A stretch of 46,440 bases of DNA from a bacterium (GCA_029979565.1 JAPOHG010000010.1:1-46440), one strand, 5' to 3'; shown: positions 17,997 to 26,670, numbered from the stretch's first letter. The notes: generated by a model from the letters alone, not told the origin. Translations and numbers: made by a program.

Positions 17997-19304
17997 TTAC
18001 AGCCCGACCTGGTTGACCTCCGGTTCCAATCGGACGCCGTACTTGGCCTCGACGTCTTCCATGATATCAAGCGCCAATGCCCATACCTCAGCGCCTGTTG
18101 CGCCTCCGTAATTCACGAGCACGAGGGCTTGCCGGTCGTGCACACCACACGTCCCTCGGCGGTACCCCTTCCAGCCGGCCCGATCAATGAGCCAGCCCGC
18201 TGCGAGTTTAACCTTGCCCCCCGGCGCCGGGTAGTGTGCCACCTCAGGATGATCGCTTTGGATGCGCTCGAATACCGCTTGAGAGACCACTGGATTCTTA
18301 AAGAAACTGCCGGCATTGCCCACTTCACTGGGGTCAGGCAGCTTGGATTGGCGAATGGCCATCACCGCTTCAGCAACTTGGCGGTGGGTGGTGCCGCGGT
18401 CCCATCCTCGGGATTCGAGTTCCGTTTGGATCGCACCGTATTGGGTGTTCAAGGGAGCTGACCGGTCCAAACGGAAGGCCACCCGAACGATGACCCACTT
18501 GTCCTTTTCAGCTTGTTTGAATACGCTGTCGCGGTAGCCAAATGCACAGCGCTCGGCATCGAAGCGCTCAAGTGCACCGGTTTCGCGGTGGATGGCCTCC
18601 AACCATGCAAACCGGTCTTTCACTTCGACCCCGTACGCTCCGATGTTTTGCATGGGCGAGGCACCGACGGAGCCTGGAATCAACGCCAGATTTTCCAAGC
18701 CATTCCAACCTTCATCCAGCGCATGCATAACCCAATCGTGCCAAGAATCGCCCGCACCAACCACCACTTCAATGGCATTGCCGTCGTCCGCAATTTTTTG
18801 CACGCCGCGGATGTTCATGTGGAGCATCCGTCCTTTCCAATCCCGGTGCATCAGCACGTTGGAACCTCCCCCGAGCACCATCAGCGGCAACGCCGCTCGG
18901 TCTTGAAGCGCCCAGCGGACCTCCGCATCGGTGGCCACTTCTGCCAGGCAATGGGCATGTGCTGTCGCGCCAAAGGTCGTCAGGGGACCCACCGCCGCTT
19001 CATCCTTCCAGCTCGCCTGTACCGGGGCCCCCGGTATTCGTCCTGGAGCCGTTTCTTCGGACACCACTTCCCGTTCATTGAGGAGGCGATGCCAACCTTC
19101 AACGGTCAAAGTGCACACGGGTTCATCGCCCTGCAGCAATTCAGTGACCCATTGGTAGCGCGGATAATCCGATGCATAATGCTGGTGCACCACCCATTTG
19201 CCTGTCCCTAGCGGCTGCCACTCGGTCACATGCTTCGGCCCCTCGATTGCGTAGAGGTTCGGGGCACCTTCCAACTTCCGGAATTGGGGGTAATCCATGC
19301 TCAT
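17997..19304 (-). CDS. murB: UDP-N-acetylmuramate dehydrogenase (MurB) with an extra N-terminal domain
   Basis: FAD-dependent reductase that converts UDP-GlcNAc-enolpyruvate to UDP-MurNAc in peptidoglycan synthesis, in the cytoplasm. The MurB part covers about residues 99-435: substrate/FAD motifs VLGGGSNVLM and IPGSVGASPMQNIGAYG, the Tyr motif GYRDSVFK, the catalytic serine in GNAGSFFKNP, and the C-terminal Glu in LEPEVNQVG. These fit a type I MurB with all key residues. The total of 435 residues is about 95 longer than usual. The first ~98 residues (from MSMDYPQFRKLEG) form a separate compact segment, rich in aromatic residues, that I do not recognise. In-frame GTG codons near residues 80-81 could start a normal-length MurB, but the upstream frame is fully open and protein-like, so a fusion is preferred. 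Convergent with the PorP/SprF gene, divergent from the TPR gene. Confidence 0.93.
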   Translation of the reverse strand: MSMDYPQFRKLEGAPNLYAIEGPKHVTEWQPLGTGKWVVHQHYASDYPRYQWVTELLQGDEPVCTLTVEGWHRLLNEREVVSEETAPGRIPGAPVQASWKDEAAVGPLTTFGATAHAHCLAEVATDAEVRWALQDRAALPLMVLGGGSNVLMHRDWKGRMLHMNIRGVQKIADDGNAIEVVVGAGDSWHDWVMHALDEGWNGLENLALIPGSVGASPMQNIGAYGVEVKDRFAWLEAIHRETGALERFDAERCAFGYRDSVFKQAEKDKWVIVRVAFRLDRSAPLNTQYGAIQTELESRGWDRGTTHRQVAEAVMAIRQSKLPDPSEVGNAGSFFKNPVVSQAVFERIQSDHPEVAHYPAPGGKVKLAAGWLIDRAGWKGYRRGTCGVHDRQALVLVNYGGATGAEVWALALDIMEDVEAKYGVRLEPEVNQVGL

Positions 19305-19358
19305 CTTTCCCTTGCAATTTCGGAGGACGCGGGAAACAAAGCGGACCCTTGGGCGTTG

Positions 19359-19366
19359 TATTTTTG
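19359..19366 (+). promoter_or_regulatory. -7 promoter box of the TPR-addB-flippase group
   Basis: TATTTTTG fits the TAnnTTTG consensus and lies 22 bases before the TPR gene ATG at 19389, in the 84-base gap divergent from murB. No clear -33 element is seen. Confidence 0.45.
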
Positions 19367-19388
19367 AACAGTTTCACCTGCATCGTCC

Positions 19389-20036
19389 ATGTCGAATACC
19401 CCAAGCAACCCCGCTTCTCCCAAAGGCCATTTGCTGGTGCAGCAGGCCCGAGCTTCGGCAGAGGCCGGCCAATGGCAAAGCGCATTGGTCGGTTATGATC
19501 AGGCGGAACGCGAGAATCCCGATTGGGGGCACGATCCGGACTTTTTGAATGATCGGGCCGTTGCCCTCTTCCACAACGACCGGGCTCACGAGAGTGTGGC
19601 GCTACTCGACAAGGCCGTCAACTTGCAGCCTGGTTACGGCTATCGGTACGCAGCACGTGGCTGGATGAAACAAGCCTTGCGGGATATCAATGGGGCCATC
19701 GCGGACTACGAAAAAGCAGTCGAACTCGATCCAGAAGACGCCATCACCCTGAACAATCTCGGGTTACTCGAGGAGCAGTTGGGCCGAATGGAATCGGCCA
19801 AAGAGCGGTTTGCTGCAGCCGATGCCATGGACCGCATTTTGGACGAATCGGCCATCACCAAAGCATCCTCCAGAGAAATCAACCGCACGGCAACGTCTCA
19901 ACCACCTGTGCATCCAGACACCCTTGCACCTGCAACGAGGACCCCATGGAAGGAGGTCTCACGGGCTTTGTTCACGCCACACGGGCGAAAAGAATTCCTT
20001 GAATTCATCCGCAACGGGTTTAAATTGAAGGGCTGA
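19389..20036 (+). CDS. Tetratricopeptide-repeat protein
   Basis: Soluble protein of 215 residues with about three TPR helix pairs over residues 10-140: ARASAEAGQWQSALVGYDQA, then AVALFHNDRAHESVALLDKA, then a clear canonical repeat AIADYEKAVELDPEDAITLN continuing into NNLGLLEEQLGRMESAKERF. The C-terminal 60 residues are a Pro/Thr-rich linker and a basic tail ending FLEFIRNGFKLKG. There is no signal peptide or membrane segment, so it should be a cytoplasmic scaffold for protein contacts. Its target is unknown. It lies 13 bases upstream of the AddB-like gene on the same strand and probably heads that transcript. Confidence 0.85.
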   Translation: MSNTPSNPASPKGHLLVQQARASAEAGQWQSALVGYDQAERENPDWGHDPDFLNDRAVALFHNDRAHESVALLDKAVNLQPGYGYRYAARGWMKQALRDINGAIADYEKAVELDPEDAITLNNLGLLEEQLGRMESAKERFAAADAMDRILDESAITKASSREINRTATSQPPVHPDTLAPATRTPWKEVSRALFTPHGRKEFLEFIRNGFKLKG

Positions 20037-20049
20037 AACACCCCGCTGT

Positions 20050-22863
20050 TTGACAACTACGCCCTCCTTTCTTACGCAACTTGCTCAACAAGTCATCGAA
20101 CGGGCGCACCCTGAACGGTGCCTGGTCATCCTGCCCAGTCAGCGGGCGGTGCGCAAATTTGAGCGAAGCTATGCAGCCCTCATGAAAGGACCCGGCTGGC
20201 TGCCTACGGTGCACACCCTGGGCATGGCGATTCAACACCAAACCACCTGGATTCCACTTGATGGAATGGAGGGGTTGGCGTTGCTTTACAGCCTTTGGAA
20301 AGAATTGCCCGCTGCTGCGGACAGCGGACCGCGCACGTTCGAGGCCTTCATGCCATGGGGCCGGATTGCGCTGCGCGATTTCAATGAAATTGACCAGCAC
20401 TTGCTCGACGCCCAATCCGTGTTCCAGAACCTCTGCGACATCGAAGGCATCGAGGACTGGAGCTTTGGCGACCCGGATGCCCTGAAACCCGGACAAAAGG
20501 CCTTTTTGCGGCAATACTTGCAATTGGGCCCTTTGTATGCGGCCTTTACGTCAGCTTTGGAGGACCGGAAGCAAGGGTATGCCGGCTTGTTGGCACGCCA
20601 AGCGGCTTCCCACGCTTTCACCCCCGATTACGATCATGTTTTTGTCGGCGGCATGAGTGCGCTGACCCCGGCCGAATTGCAGTTTCTCAAAGGGTTCGAG
20701 CGGGCCAATCAGTTGACGTGGGCGTGGGACGGAGACGCGAGCTATGTTCAGAACGAAGGCATCGAAGCGGGTATGTTCATCCGGGAACAGATGCGCGAAC
20801 GGGGAGCTCCGGCATCGGCATTGCCCCAGCGCCTGTCCCAACAACCTCCCGCCCTGCACCGGGTCAATTGCAGCAGCGTCGTCACCGAATGCCAATACAT
20901 TCGAGAAGCTGTTGCGGCCTTGAGCAAGGAAGAATTGGCACGAACGGCTATTGTCCTGCCCGATGCAAGCCAGCTGCCCCTCCTGCTCCAGTCCCTTCCA
21001 GAGGGCCTTCAAAAAAACTACAACGTTACCATGGGATTGGCGTGGTCCGAATCCCCAGCGTGCAGTTTCCTCCGCACAGTCCACCGGTTGGTCCAGCGCA
21101 AACGCACCTCATGGCACCACGATGACATCCGCCAGGTATTGAGCGAGCCGCTGCTCCATGCGTGCTTCCCTGAGGACCGGTTTCACGACGATGCCACCCA
21201 AGTATTGAATCGAATGGCAGCCAAAAAGTGGGCCTGGGTGTCCTTGGATCAAATGGCCCAAACATCCAGCGGTCCGGTGCATGCCTTTTTTGAAGGGCTT
21301 ACGCCGATGTTGACGAGTGAGGTGTCCCCATTCCTCTCAGCCATGGCAAACTGGGTAAAAGCGTTGAGTTCCGAGATGGAATCGAACGAGAACGGAGACC
21401 CTTGGACGCAAATCGGCTGGGAGAAAGTCGCAAAGTGCACTGGCCTTGTGCGACGCTTTCAAGCAAATCACGGCATTCTATCAACGCCAGAGGAAGCGTG
21501 GAACATGTTGTTCAACAGCTTGCAATCCGAACGCATTGACTTGCTCGGAGAGCCTGAGGAAGGGCTGCAGATCATGGGGCTCATTGAATCGCGCGCTCTG
21601 GACTACGAACGCATTTTCCTGATGGACTGCAATGAAGGAACCCTGCCCAAGTCCTCATTGCCCGAAAGCTTCATTCCCTTCGACCTTCGGCACATGTGGG
21701 GCCTCCCGGGACGGCACCAACGTGAGGCGATTTACGCCTACTACACCTACCGGCTCATGAACCGGTGCAAGGAAATCCATTTCCTGTACCGTGGGCAAGA
21801 CGAAGCGGCAGAACCCAGTCGGTACTTGCTTCAATTTGAACGCTCCTTCCGGCCCAATGGCAGGGACTTGCTCTCCGTGAACCGAATCAATGTGCACAGC
21901 GCACTCCCCGGCAAGCGACCGGAAATCCAGCCTTTGGAATGGACCCCTTGGGCACAAAGCGAGCTCGTCAATTGGGCCAAACGCGGCATCAGTCCTTCGG
22001 CGTGGAACACCTTCATGGCATGCAAGCGGGACTTCTACTACAAGTACATATTGCGCTTGCACGAACAGGACGAATTTGAGGACGAAATGACGGCCAGTAC
22101 TTTCGGAACCATCGTGCACAAAGTCCTTGAAGACGGCTTCAAAACGCTGAAAAGCCGGGTGCTCAAGCCCGAAGACCTCGAAGCGTTGCGTGAGAACATT
22201 CGGCCGTTGCTGCATGCTTCCGTCGAAAAGGAATACAGCTTGGCATTAACGGAGAGCGGAGAGAATTACTTGCATTTTGCCATTGCTGAGGCCACGCTAC
22301 GCAAGCTCATCAACGTGGAGCTCATGGAGTTGCAAGGCGAACCGGTCCGGACCGTTACGGCGGTTGAAGCCGAATTGGACCATGCGTTTGGGATCAACGG
22401 CAGTCCCTTCGCAACAGTCCGGCTGCACGGCAAAGCCGACCGCATTGATTTGGAAGGTGGTGAGGTCGTGGTCACCGACTACAAAACGGGATCGGTCAAA
22501 GAATCGGAATTGGCTCTCAAAGGCGATTGGCTCGATCGGCTTGGCCAAGGCAAATCATCCAAAGCGCTGCAACTTCTCATCTACTCGGCCATCGCCTTGG
22601 AAACCCTCGGAGCCGACGGAGGGCCGCTGGCATCTGTGCAATCGGGTATCCGCTCTGGCAAAAATGCTCGCGAAGGATTGCTGAAATTGAAAATCGACGG
22701 CCGAGACCGTGTTACGCAGGAGGACGCACGCCAATTGCTGGGTTGGCTGGTGGAGCAGCTCGAAGCCTTGCACGACTCGACGCACGGGTTGGAGCACGAA
22801 ACCGAAGCCCGTTTTTGTGCGTATTGCACGGTATTGGACCCCTTACCCACTTATTTCAACTGA
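20050..22863 (+). CDS. AddB-like PD-(D/E)XK nuclease family protein
   Basis: Protein of 937 residues resembling the Bacteroidota partner of the AddA-like helicase. The N-terminus has a degenerate P-loop region (LVILPSQRAVRKFERSY) in place of a true Walker A, as expected for AddB. The C-terminal nuclease domain shows SPSAWNTFMACKRDFYYKY, HGKADRID and VVVTDYKTGSVKESE, giving the Asp and Asp-Tyr-Lys nuclease residues. Cysteines near residue 658 and at 923 and 926 (CAYC) match three of the four ligands of the AddB iron-sulfur cluster; the expected fourth at the extreme C-terminus is absent. The start is a TTG 13 bases after the TPR stop; the first ATG would remove over 40 residues including the conserved start. 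The AddA-like partner lies about 12.6 kb away on the other strand. Confidence 0.9.
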   Translation: MTTTPSFLTQLAQQVIERAHPERCLVILPSQRAVRKFERSYAALMKGPGWLPTVHTLGMAIQHQTTWIPLDGMEGLALLYSLWKELPAAADSGPRTFEAFMPWGRIALRDFNEIDQHLLDAQSVFQNLCDIEGIEDWSFGDPDALKPGQKAFLRQYLQLGPLYAAFTSALEDRKQGYAGLLARQAASHAFTPDYDHVFVGGMSALTPAELQFLKGFERANQLTWAWDGDASYVQNEGIEAGMFIREQMRERGAPASALPQRLSQQPPALHRVNCSSVVTECQYIREAVAALSKEELARTAIVLPDASQLPLLLQSLPEGLQKNYNVTMGLAWSESPACSFLRTVHRLVQRKRTSWHHDDIRQVLSEPLLHACFPEDRFHDDATQVLNRMAAKKWAWVSLDQMAQTSSGPVHAFFEGLTPMLTSEVSPFLSAMANWVKALSSEMESNENGDPWTQIGWEKVAKCTGLVRRFQANHGILSTPEEAWNMLFNSLQSERIDLLGEPEEGLQIMGLIESRALDYERIFLMDCNEGTLPKSSLPESFIPFDLRHMWGLPGRHQREAIYAYYTYRLMNRCKEIHFLYRGQDEAAEPSRYLLQFERSFRPNGRDLLSVNRINVHSALPGKRPEIQPLEWTPWAQSELVNWAKRGISPSAWNTFMACKRDFYYKYILRLHEQDEFEDEMTASTFGTIVHKVLEDGFKTLKSRVLKPEDLEALRENIRPLLHASVEKEYSLALTESGENYLHFAIAEATLRKLINVELMELQGEPVRTVTAVEAELDHAFGINGSPFATVRLHGKADRIDLEGGEVVVTDYKTGSVKESELALKGDWLDRLGQGKSSKALQLLIYSAIALETLGADGGPLASVQSGIRSGKNAREGLLKLKIDGRDRVTQEDARQLLGWLVEQLEALHDSTHGLEHETEARFCAYCTVLDPLPTYFN

Positions 22864-22866
22864 TCG

Positions 22867-24345
22867 ATGGGCGTCATAGCGAAACAATCAGGATATGCAG
22901 CCATCGCGCTCGGCGCGGGAATGGTCGTCGGTGCCTTGAACAACATGGTGGTGCTCCCCCGCGCATTTGAAGGCAACGAAGCGATTTGGGGATTGGTGCG
23001 CATCATGACCTCGTGGGGCATGATTTGTGCTTCGATCTCAACCCTTGGTGCCCCGGGCGCAATCGTCCGATTTCTGCACCGCTACGAAGAAGGCGAACGC
23101 GTTAAAAGCCTGAATTCCATCCTAGGCATCGGCGCTGTAGGAGTACTCACCTCATTGGCCATCCTTTGGAAATGGGGTGAGGGTTGGATCTTGTGGCTGG
23201 ACCCAGACAAAGGTGAATTGTTGTCGCAAAATGTCCACTGGTTCTTGGTCATTGTCGCCATCATGAGCCTGCTGCACATCTTCCGATCGTTGCTCACGTG
23301 GAAGCTTCGAACGGCCTTCATTGCTTGGGTGGATGAGCTGTGGCAAAAAATCAGCTACCTCACCCTCGGCGCCTTCTTGCTTTTTGATTGGATCTCCCTT
23401 GAAGCATTTGTCCCTCTTTACGTGGCCTCCTACGGCGTCTCCTTCCTCCTGATGGGCGGTGCGAGTTTCGGTCTATTCAAGGGCCTCACCAAAGGATTCA
23501 ATCGTTCTGACCTGCCGCAATTCGCTGAATTCAGCGCATTCAGTTTATTCGCCGGTAGCGCTGTAATTGTCGCCACCCAGTTGGATTACATCATGGTCGG
23601 AAAATTCCTCGGTCTCGAAGAAGTGCCGGTCTATACATTGGGCTTTTTCATGGGTTCTGTGGTGGCTTTGCCCCGGCGTGCCACCACCAACATCGTTCGC
23701 GGAGTCGTAGCGGCAAAAATCAACCAAGATGACAATGCCAGCATCGGTCAACTCAGCAAGAATACCGCGCGGGTCAATTTCTTACTCATGGGTGCTGTCA
23801 TGGCAGGAATCTGGGCAGGGTTTGATCCGCTGCAGCAATTGCTGCCCCCGAAGTACAGAGGACTGGAACTGGTGTTTCTGTGCATTGCCAGTGCTCAGCT
23901 CATCACCGGCCTAAACGTGAGCAACAACAGCCACCTCGGATTCAGTGAACACTACCGTTTGGTCCTCCCCGTCAACTTGGCCTTGGTCGTGGTCACCGTC
24001 GCCATGAATTACCTGTTTCTGGTGGTTTTTGAATGGGGGCTTGCCGGAGCGGCACTGGCCACATTGGGAACCTTCGTTTGGAACAACGGGTGGCGCCTGC
24101 TCATCGTCTACCGAAAGTTTGGTGTGCACCCATTCACGTGGTCCATTCCCGTCATGTCGGCAATCGCTACAGCGTGCGCAATGCTTTTCCATTGGGACGC
24201 TGGCAGCATGGGATTGCACCCGCTTGCGGAAGCGGTTGCCCAAGGTACACTAGCCACCGGCACGTGCTTTGCAGCATGCTATGCACTCGGGTACTTTCCG
24301 GAAATGCGGGAAGGCCTCAAACAGCGGCTCCCCTGGTGGCCTTGA
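22867..24345 (+). CDS. MOP-superfamily flippase (polysaccharide-type membrane protein)
   Basis: Integral inner-membrane protein of 492 residues with about 12-14 hydrophobic segments from the first residues (YAAIALGAGMVVGALNNMVV) to the C-terminus. The topology and the motif region LDYIMVGKFLGLEEVPVYTLG are typical of Wzx-like lipid-linked oligosaccharide flippases of the MOP superfamily. The substrate cannot be deduced: no glycosyltransferase or polysaccharide genes are next to it, so export of a cell-envelope glycan or lipid intermediate is only a family-level guess. The start lies 3 bases after the AddB-like stop, so the two are probably co-transcribed. Its stop faces the DUF2147 gene stop with a 5-base gap and no evident terminator. 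Confidence 0.88.
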   Translation: MGVIAKQSGYAAIALGAGMVVGALNNMVVLPRAFEGNEAIWGLVRIMTSWGMICASISTLGAPGAIVRFLHRYEEGERVKSLNSILGIGAVGVLTSLAILWKWGEGWILWLDPDKGELLSQNVHWFLVIVAIMSLLHIFRSLLTWKLRTAFIAWVDELWQKISYLTLGAFLLFDWISLEAFVPLYVASYGVSFLLMGGASFGLFKGLTKGFNRSDLPQFAEFSAFSLFAGSAVIVATQLDYIMVGKFLGLEEVPVYTLGFFMGSVVALPRRATTNIVRGVVAAKINQDDNASIGQLSKNTARVNFLLMGAVMAGIWAGFDPLQQLLPPKYRGLELVFLCIASAQLITGLNVSNNSHLGFSEHYRLVLPVNLALVVVTVAMNYLFLVVFEWGLAGAALATLGTFVWNNGWRLLIVYRKFGVHPFTWSIPVMSAIATACAMLFHWDAGSMGLHPLAEAVAQGTLATGTCFAACYALGYFPEMREGLKQRLPWWP

Positions 24346-24350
24346 TGGGC

Positions 24351-24788
24351 CTACTTCTGGCGGAGCCAGGTCTGCGTGCGGAACAAGAAGAAAATGTACC
24401 CACGGACTTTCAATTCGTCCATGTTGTCCGCTTCCAACCACATCTCGCAGTCGTAAATCTTTCCGTTTTTAGGATCGCAAATCGTTCCGTCTTCCCATTC
24501 CATTTCGCCCGCTACCGGAACCATGTCCCGGACAATCTCCATGCCCAACGCAGGCTGGTCTTTGCGGTCGTCTTCACACAAATCGCAAATGGGATTTTGG
24601 TCCTCTTCCGGCAAGCGGAACAACTCGATGACCTGTCCGTAAATCTTCCCATCGCGTTCGGTGATTTCCACGACGCTTTTGATGCGACCTGTCTCGTCGT
24701 CGATGGTCTTCCATTTTCCCAAAACAGGATTTTGAGCGACAGCAGCAGCGGCAAACAGGGTCAGGGCGAAGGTCAAGAGGTGTTTCAT
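24351..24788 (-). CDS. DUF2147 family secreted protein
   Basis: Small exported protein of 145 residues. A signal peptide (MKHLLTFALTLFAAAAVAQ) is followed by the DUF2147 pattern: lipocalin-like start PVLGKWKTIDDETGRIKSVVEI, then DGKIYGQVIELF, a CDLC pair, and ADNMDELKVRGYIFFLFRTQTWLRQ at the end. DUF2147 proteins are small periplasmic beta-barrels of unknown function, common in Bacteroidota. The ATG overlaps the stop of the YihY-like gene (ATGA), so it is the last gene of the nadC-yihY-DUF2147 operon. The CDLC and later single cysteines could form disulfides in the periplasm. Confidence 0.9.
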   Translation of the reverse strand: MKHLLTFALTLFAAAAVAQNPVLGKWKTIDDETGRIKSVVEITERDGKIYGQVIELFRLPEEDQNPICDLCEDDRKDQPALGMEIVRDMVPVAGEMEWEDGTICDPKNGKIYDCEMWLEADNMDELKVRGYIFFLFRTQTWLRQK

Positions 24789-25756
24789 GATGAAGGGGTT
24801 TCCAGTTGTTTTTCAGCATCCATCCGCGCGCGGTTAATGGCTGCATTGAGTTCGAAGCCCAATAATAAAATGGAACTGTTGGAATTCAACCACAAAAGGG
24901 TAATCAATAACGTTCCCAGCGAACCGTACAAGGAGTTGTAGGAGGCAAATTGGTCAATGAACCACGAAAACGTGAACGTCAACACCACGAACAGCGCCGT
25001 GGTTCCCGTAGCCCCAATCGACAACCACTCCCACGGGTGCGTCGACCGGTCCCCCACGTTGTAGAGAATGGTAACCGCCACGTAAATCAATCCAAACGAC
25101 AGCGCCCACCGCGCTCCGGTCACAAGTGGAATGTTGATGCCTTCCAGCCAGCCTTGTGCTTCGGCCCAATGCAACGCATCACCCGCAAAACCGATCATAA
25201 AGACCGCCAACACCAACAAGACTGAGAGCACCAACAAAAGGCCAATGGACAGCAGGCGGAACACCATCCAATTCTGCTGCGGGCCTGCCGAGTGCGCACT
25301 TTGCCCAAATCCGAGCAGGATGGCATTCACGCTGTTCGAAGCGTAAAAGAGCAGCAGCACAACCCCCACCGAAAGAAGCGTCCCTTGCCGTTGGCCAATG
25401 AGGTCGGAGACCGTCGACTCAAAGAGTTCGATGGCCTGCTTGGGAAAAAACTGCTCCAAGCTGATCAGGACTTCTTCGGTCTCCAACGGGGTATATGGAA
25501 TGATGCTCAAGAGGAGAATCATGGCCGGAAAAAAGGCCACGAACAAGCGAAAACTGATGGCCGCTGCACGGGTAGATACCGAGCCATTGACCAAGCCGAG
25601 AAAGAAAAACCGGCCGACATCGTAGACGTTCATCGACTTGTCTTTCCAAGGACGCACACCCCGCAGCATGCGGCGCATCCGGTCGAACACCTTGTTCTGT
25701 TGAACCCACCGGAAAAATGGGCGGTCCGGGACGACAGGCGGTTCAAGCTCAGCCAT
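24785..25756 (-). CDS. YihY/BrkB family membrane protein
   Basis: Inner-membrane protein of 323 residues with about six hydrophobic segments between residues 55 and 300. Family features visible: STRAAAISFRLFVAFFPAMILLLS in the first membrane helix region, the amphipathic middle ending DLIGQRQGTLLSVGVVLLL, and YNSLYGSLGTLLITLLWLNSNSSILLLGFELNAAI near the end. YihY/BrkB proteins were once thought to be RNase BN; that is not supported, and their molecular function is still unclear. The start overlaps the end of nadC by 8 bases and the stop overlaps the DUF2147 start, so all three are likely one transcript. Nothing ties it to NAD metabolism beyond position. Confidence 0.9.
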   Translation of the reverse strand: MAELEPPVVPDRPFFRWVQQNKVFDRMRRMLRGVRPWKDKSMNVYDVGRFFFLGLVNGSVSTRAAAISFRLFVAFFPAMILLLSIIPYTPLETEEVLISLEQFFPKQAIELFESTVSDLIGQRQGTLLSVGVVLLLFYASNSVNAILLGFGQSAHSAGPQQNWMVFRLLSIGLLLVLSVLLVLAVFMIGFAGDALHWAEAQGWLEGINIPLVTGARWALSFGLIYVAVTILYNVGDRSTHPWEWLSIGATGTTALFVVLTFTFSWFIDQFASYNSLYGSLGTLLITLLWLNSNSSILLLGFELNAAINRARMDAEKQLETPSS

Positions 25757-26636
25757 TGAAGTACGTTGCCGATTTCAAACTAAAATCCATGCCCTTGACG
25801 CTGTGCGTGATCCACCCCATGCTCACGTAATCCACACCGGCGTCCGCATAGGCCCGAGCGTTGTCCGGAGTGATGCCCCCTGACGCCTCGAGCGGGATGG
25901 TTTCGCCCCACTGTTCCACCATGGCCGCCGCCTGTTCCGGGGTGTGGTTGTCCAGCAGCAGCCGGTCCACCAGTGGCGAACCGTCGGGCTTTTGCCACGC
26001 CTTGCGCGCCGCCATGGCGGCGGCGGCTTCTGCGGCATCGCGCACTTCGACCACGACCGGTACGTTCGATTGCTCGGCCTTCATGTACGCGGCGACATTC
26101 TCCAACGCCTGCGCCATGGAACCCGCGTAATCCACGTGGTTGTCTTTGACCAATATCATGTCGTACAATCCCATGCGGTGGTTGGTTCCCCCGCCCAGGC
26201 GCACGGCCATTTTCTCGAATTCGCGCAAGCCGGGTGTGGTCTTGCGGGTGTCGAGCACGGCGCATTTCGTGCCTGCGAACGAGGCCATGATCGCCGCCGT
26301 CCGGGACGCAATTCCGCTCATGCGTTGGATGAAATTCAGCGCCAACCGCTCCCCAATCAAAATGCTCTTGGCAAGTCCTGCGACCCGAAGGACGCGCTGG
26401 CCGGCCGTCACGGCATCGCCATCAGTTGCAAGCAATTCAATGGTCAACGACGCGTCGACCACCCCAAAGACAAACTCGGCCACCTCCAAACCGGCGACCA
26501 CGCCGTCTTCCTTGGCCATGATGAACCCCTCTTGCAACATGCCCTCCGGCAACGAAGATTCCGATGTGCAATCCCCCGTTCCCAAGTCCTCTTCCAAAGC
26601 GAAACGGATCAACCGCTCCATTGATTGTGAAACCAT
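25749..26636 (-). CDS. nadC: Nicotinate-nucleotide diphosphorylase, carboxylating (quinolinate phosphoribosyltransferase)
   Basis: Converts quinolinate and PRPP to nicotinate mononucleotide, CO2 and pyrophosphate in de novo NAD synthesis. Motifs in order: EEDLGTGDCTSE near the N-terminus, ALNFIQRMSGIAS, DTRKTTPGLR, EKMAVRLGGGTNHRMGLYD, MILVKDNH, and the C-terminal LEASGGITPDNARAYADAGVDYVSMG. The length of 295 residues is normal. I choose the ATG at 26636 (MVSQSMERLIRF) because a promoter box TATCTTCG ends 4 bases upstream; the in-frame TTG at 26669 lies upstream of that promoter. The internal ATG at 26621 (MERLIRFALEED) is a second possibility. First gene of the nadC-yihY-DUF2147 operon, divergent from rlmH. 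Confidence 0.95.
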   Translation of the reverse strand: MVSQSMERLIRFALEEDLGTGDCTSESSLPEGMLQEGFIMAKEDGVVAGLEVAEFVFGVVDASLTIELLATDGDAVTAGQRVLRVAGLAKSILIGERLALNFIQRMSGIASRTAAIMASFAGTKCAVLDTRKTTPGLREFEKMAVRLGGGTNHRMGLYDMILVKDNHVDYAGSMAQALENVAAYMKAEQSNVPVVVEVRDAAEAAAAMAARKAWQKPDGSPLVDRLLLDNHTPEQAAAMVEQWGETIPLEASGGITPDNARAYADAGVDYVSMGWITHSVKGMDFSLKSATYFNG

Positions 26637-26640
26637 GCAG

Positions 26641-26670
26641 CGAAGATAGAATACCTTTGCTTCGTGCAAA
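26641..26670 (-). promoter_or_regulatory. nadC promoter (-33 and -7) abutting the start codon
   Basis: On the minus strand TTTG (26670-26667), an 18-base spacer and TATCTTCG (26648-26641) fit the Bacteroidota TTTG-N19-TAnnTTTG pattern with one mismatch. The nadC ATG follows after only 4 bases. This is the best -33/-7 pair in the window. Confidence 0.6.
26652..26659 (+). promoter_or_regulatory. rlmH -7 promoter box
   Basis: TACCTTTG is a perfect TAnnTTTG match, 4 bases before the rlmH GTG at 26664. It overlaps the nadC promoter region on the other strand. No good -33 box is seen. Confidence 0.6.

Noticed and set aside
24785-25756. YihY-like protein as ribonuclease BN
   Set aside because: The old RNase BN name for this family is no longer supported; the sequence is an integral membrane protein without nuclease motifs.
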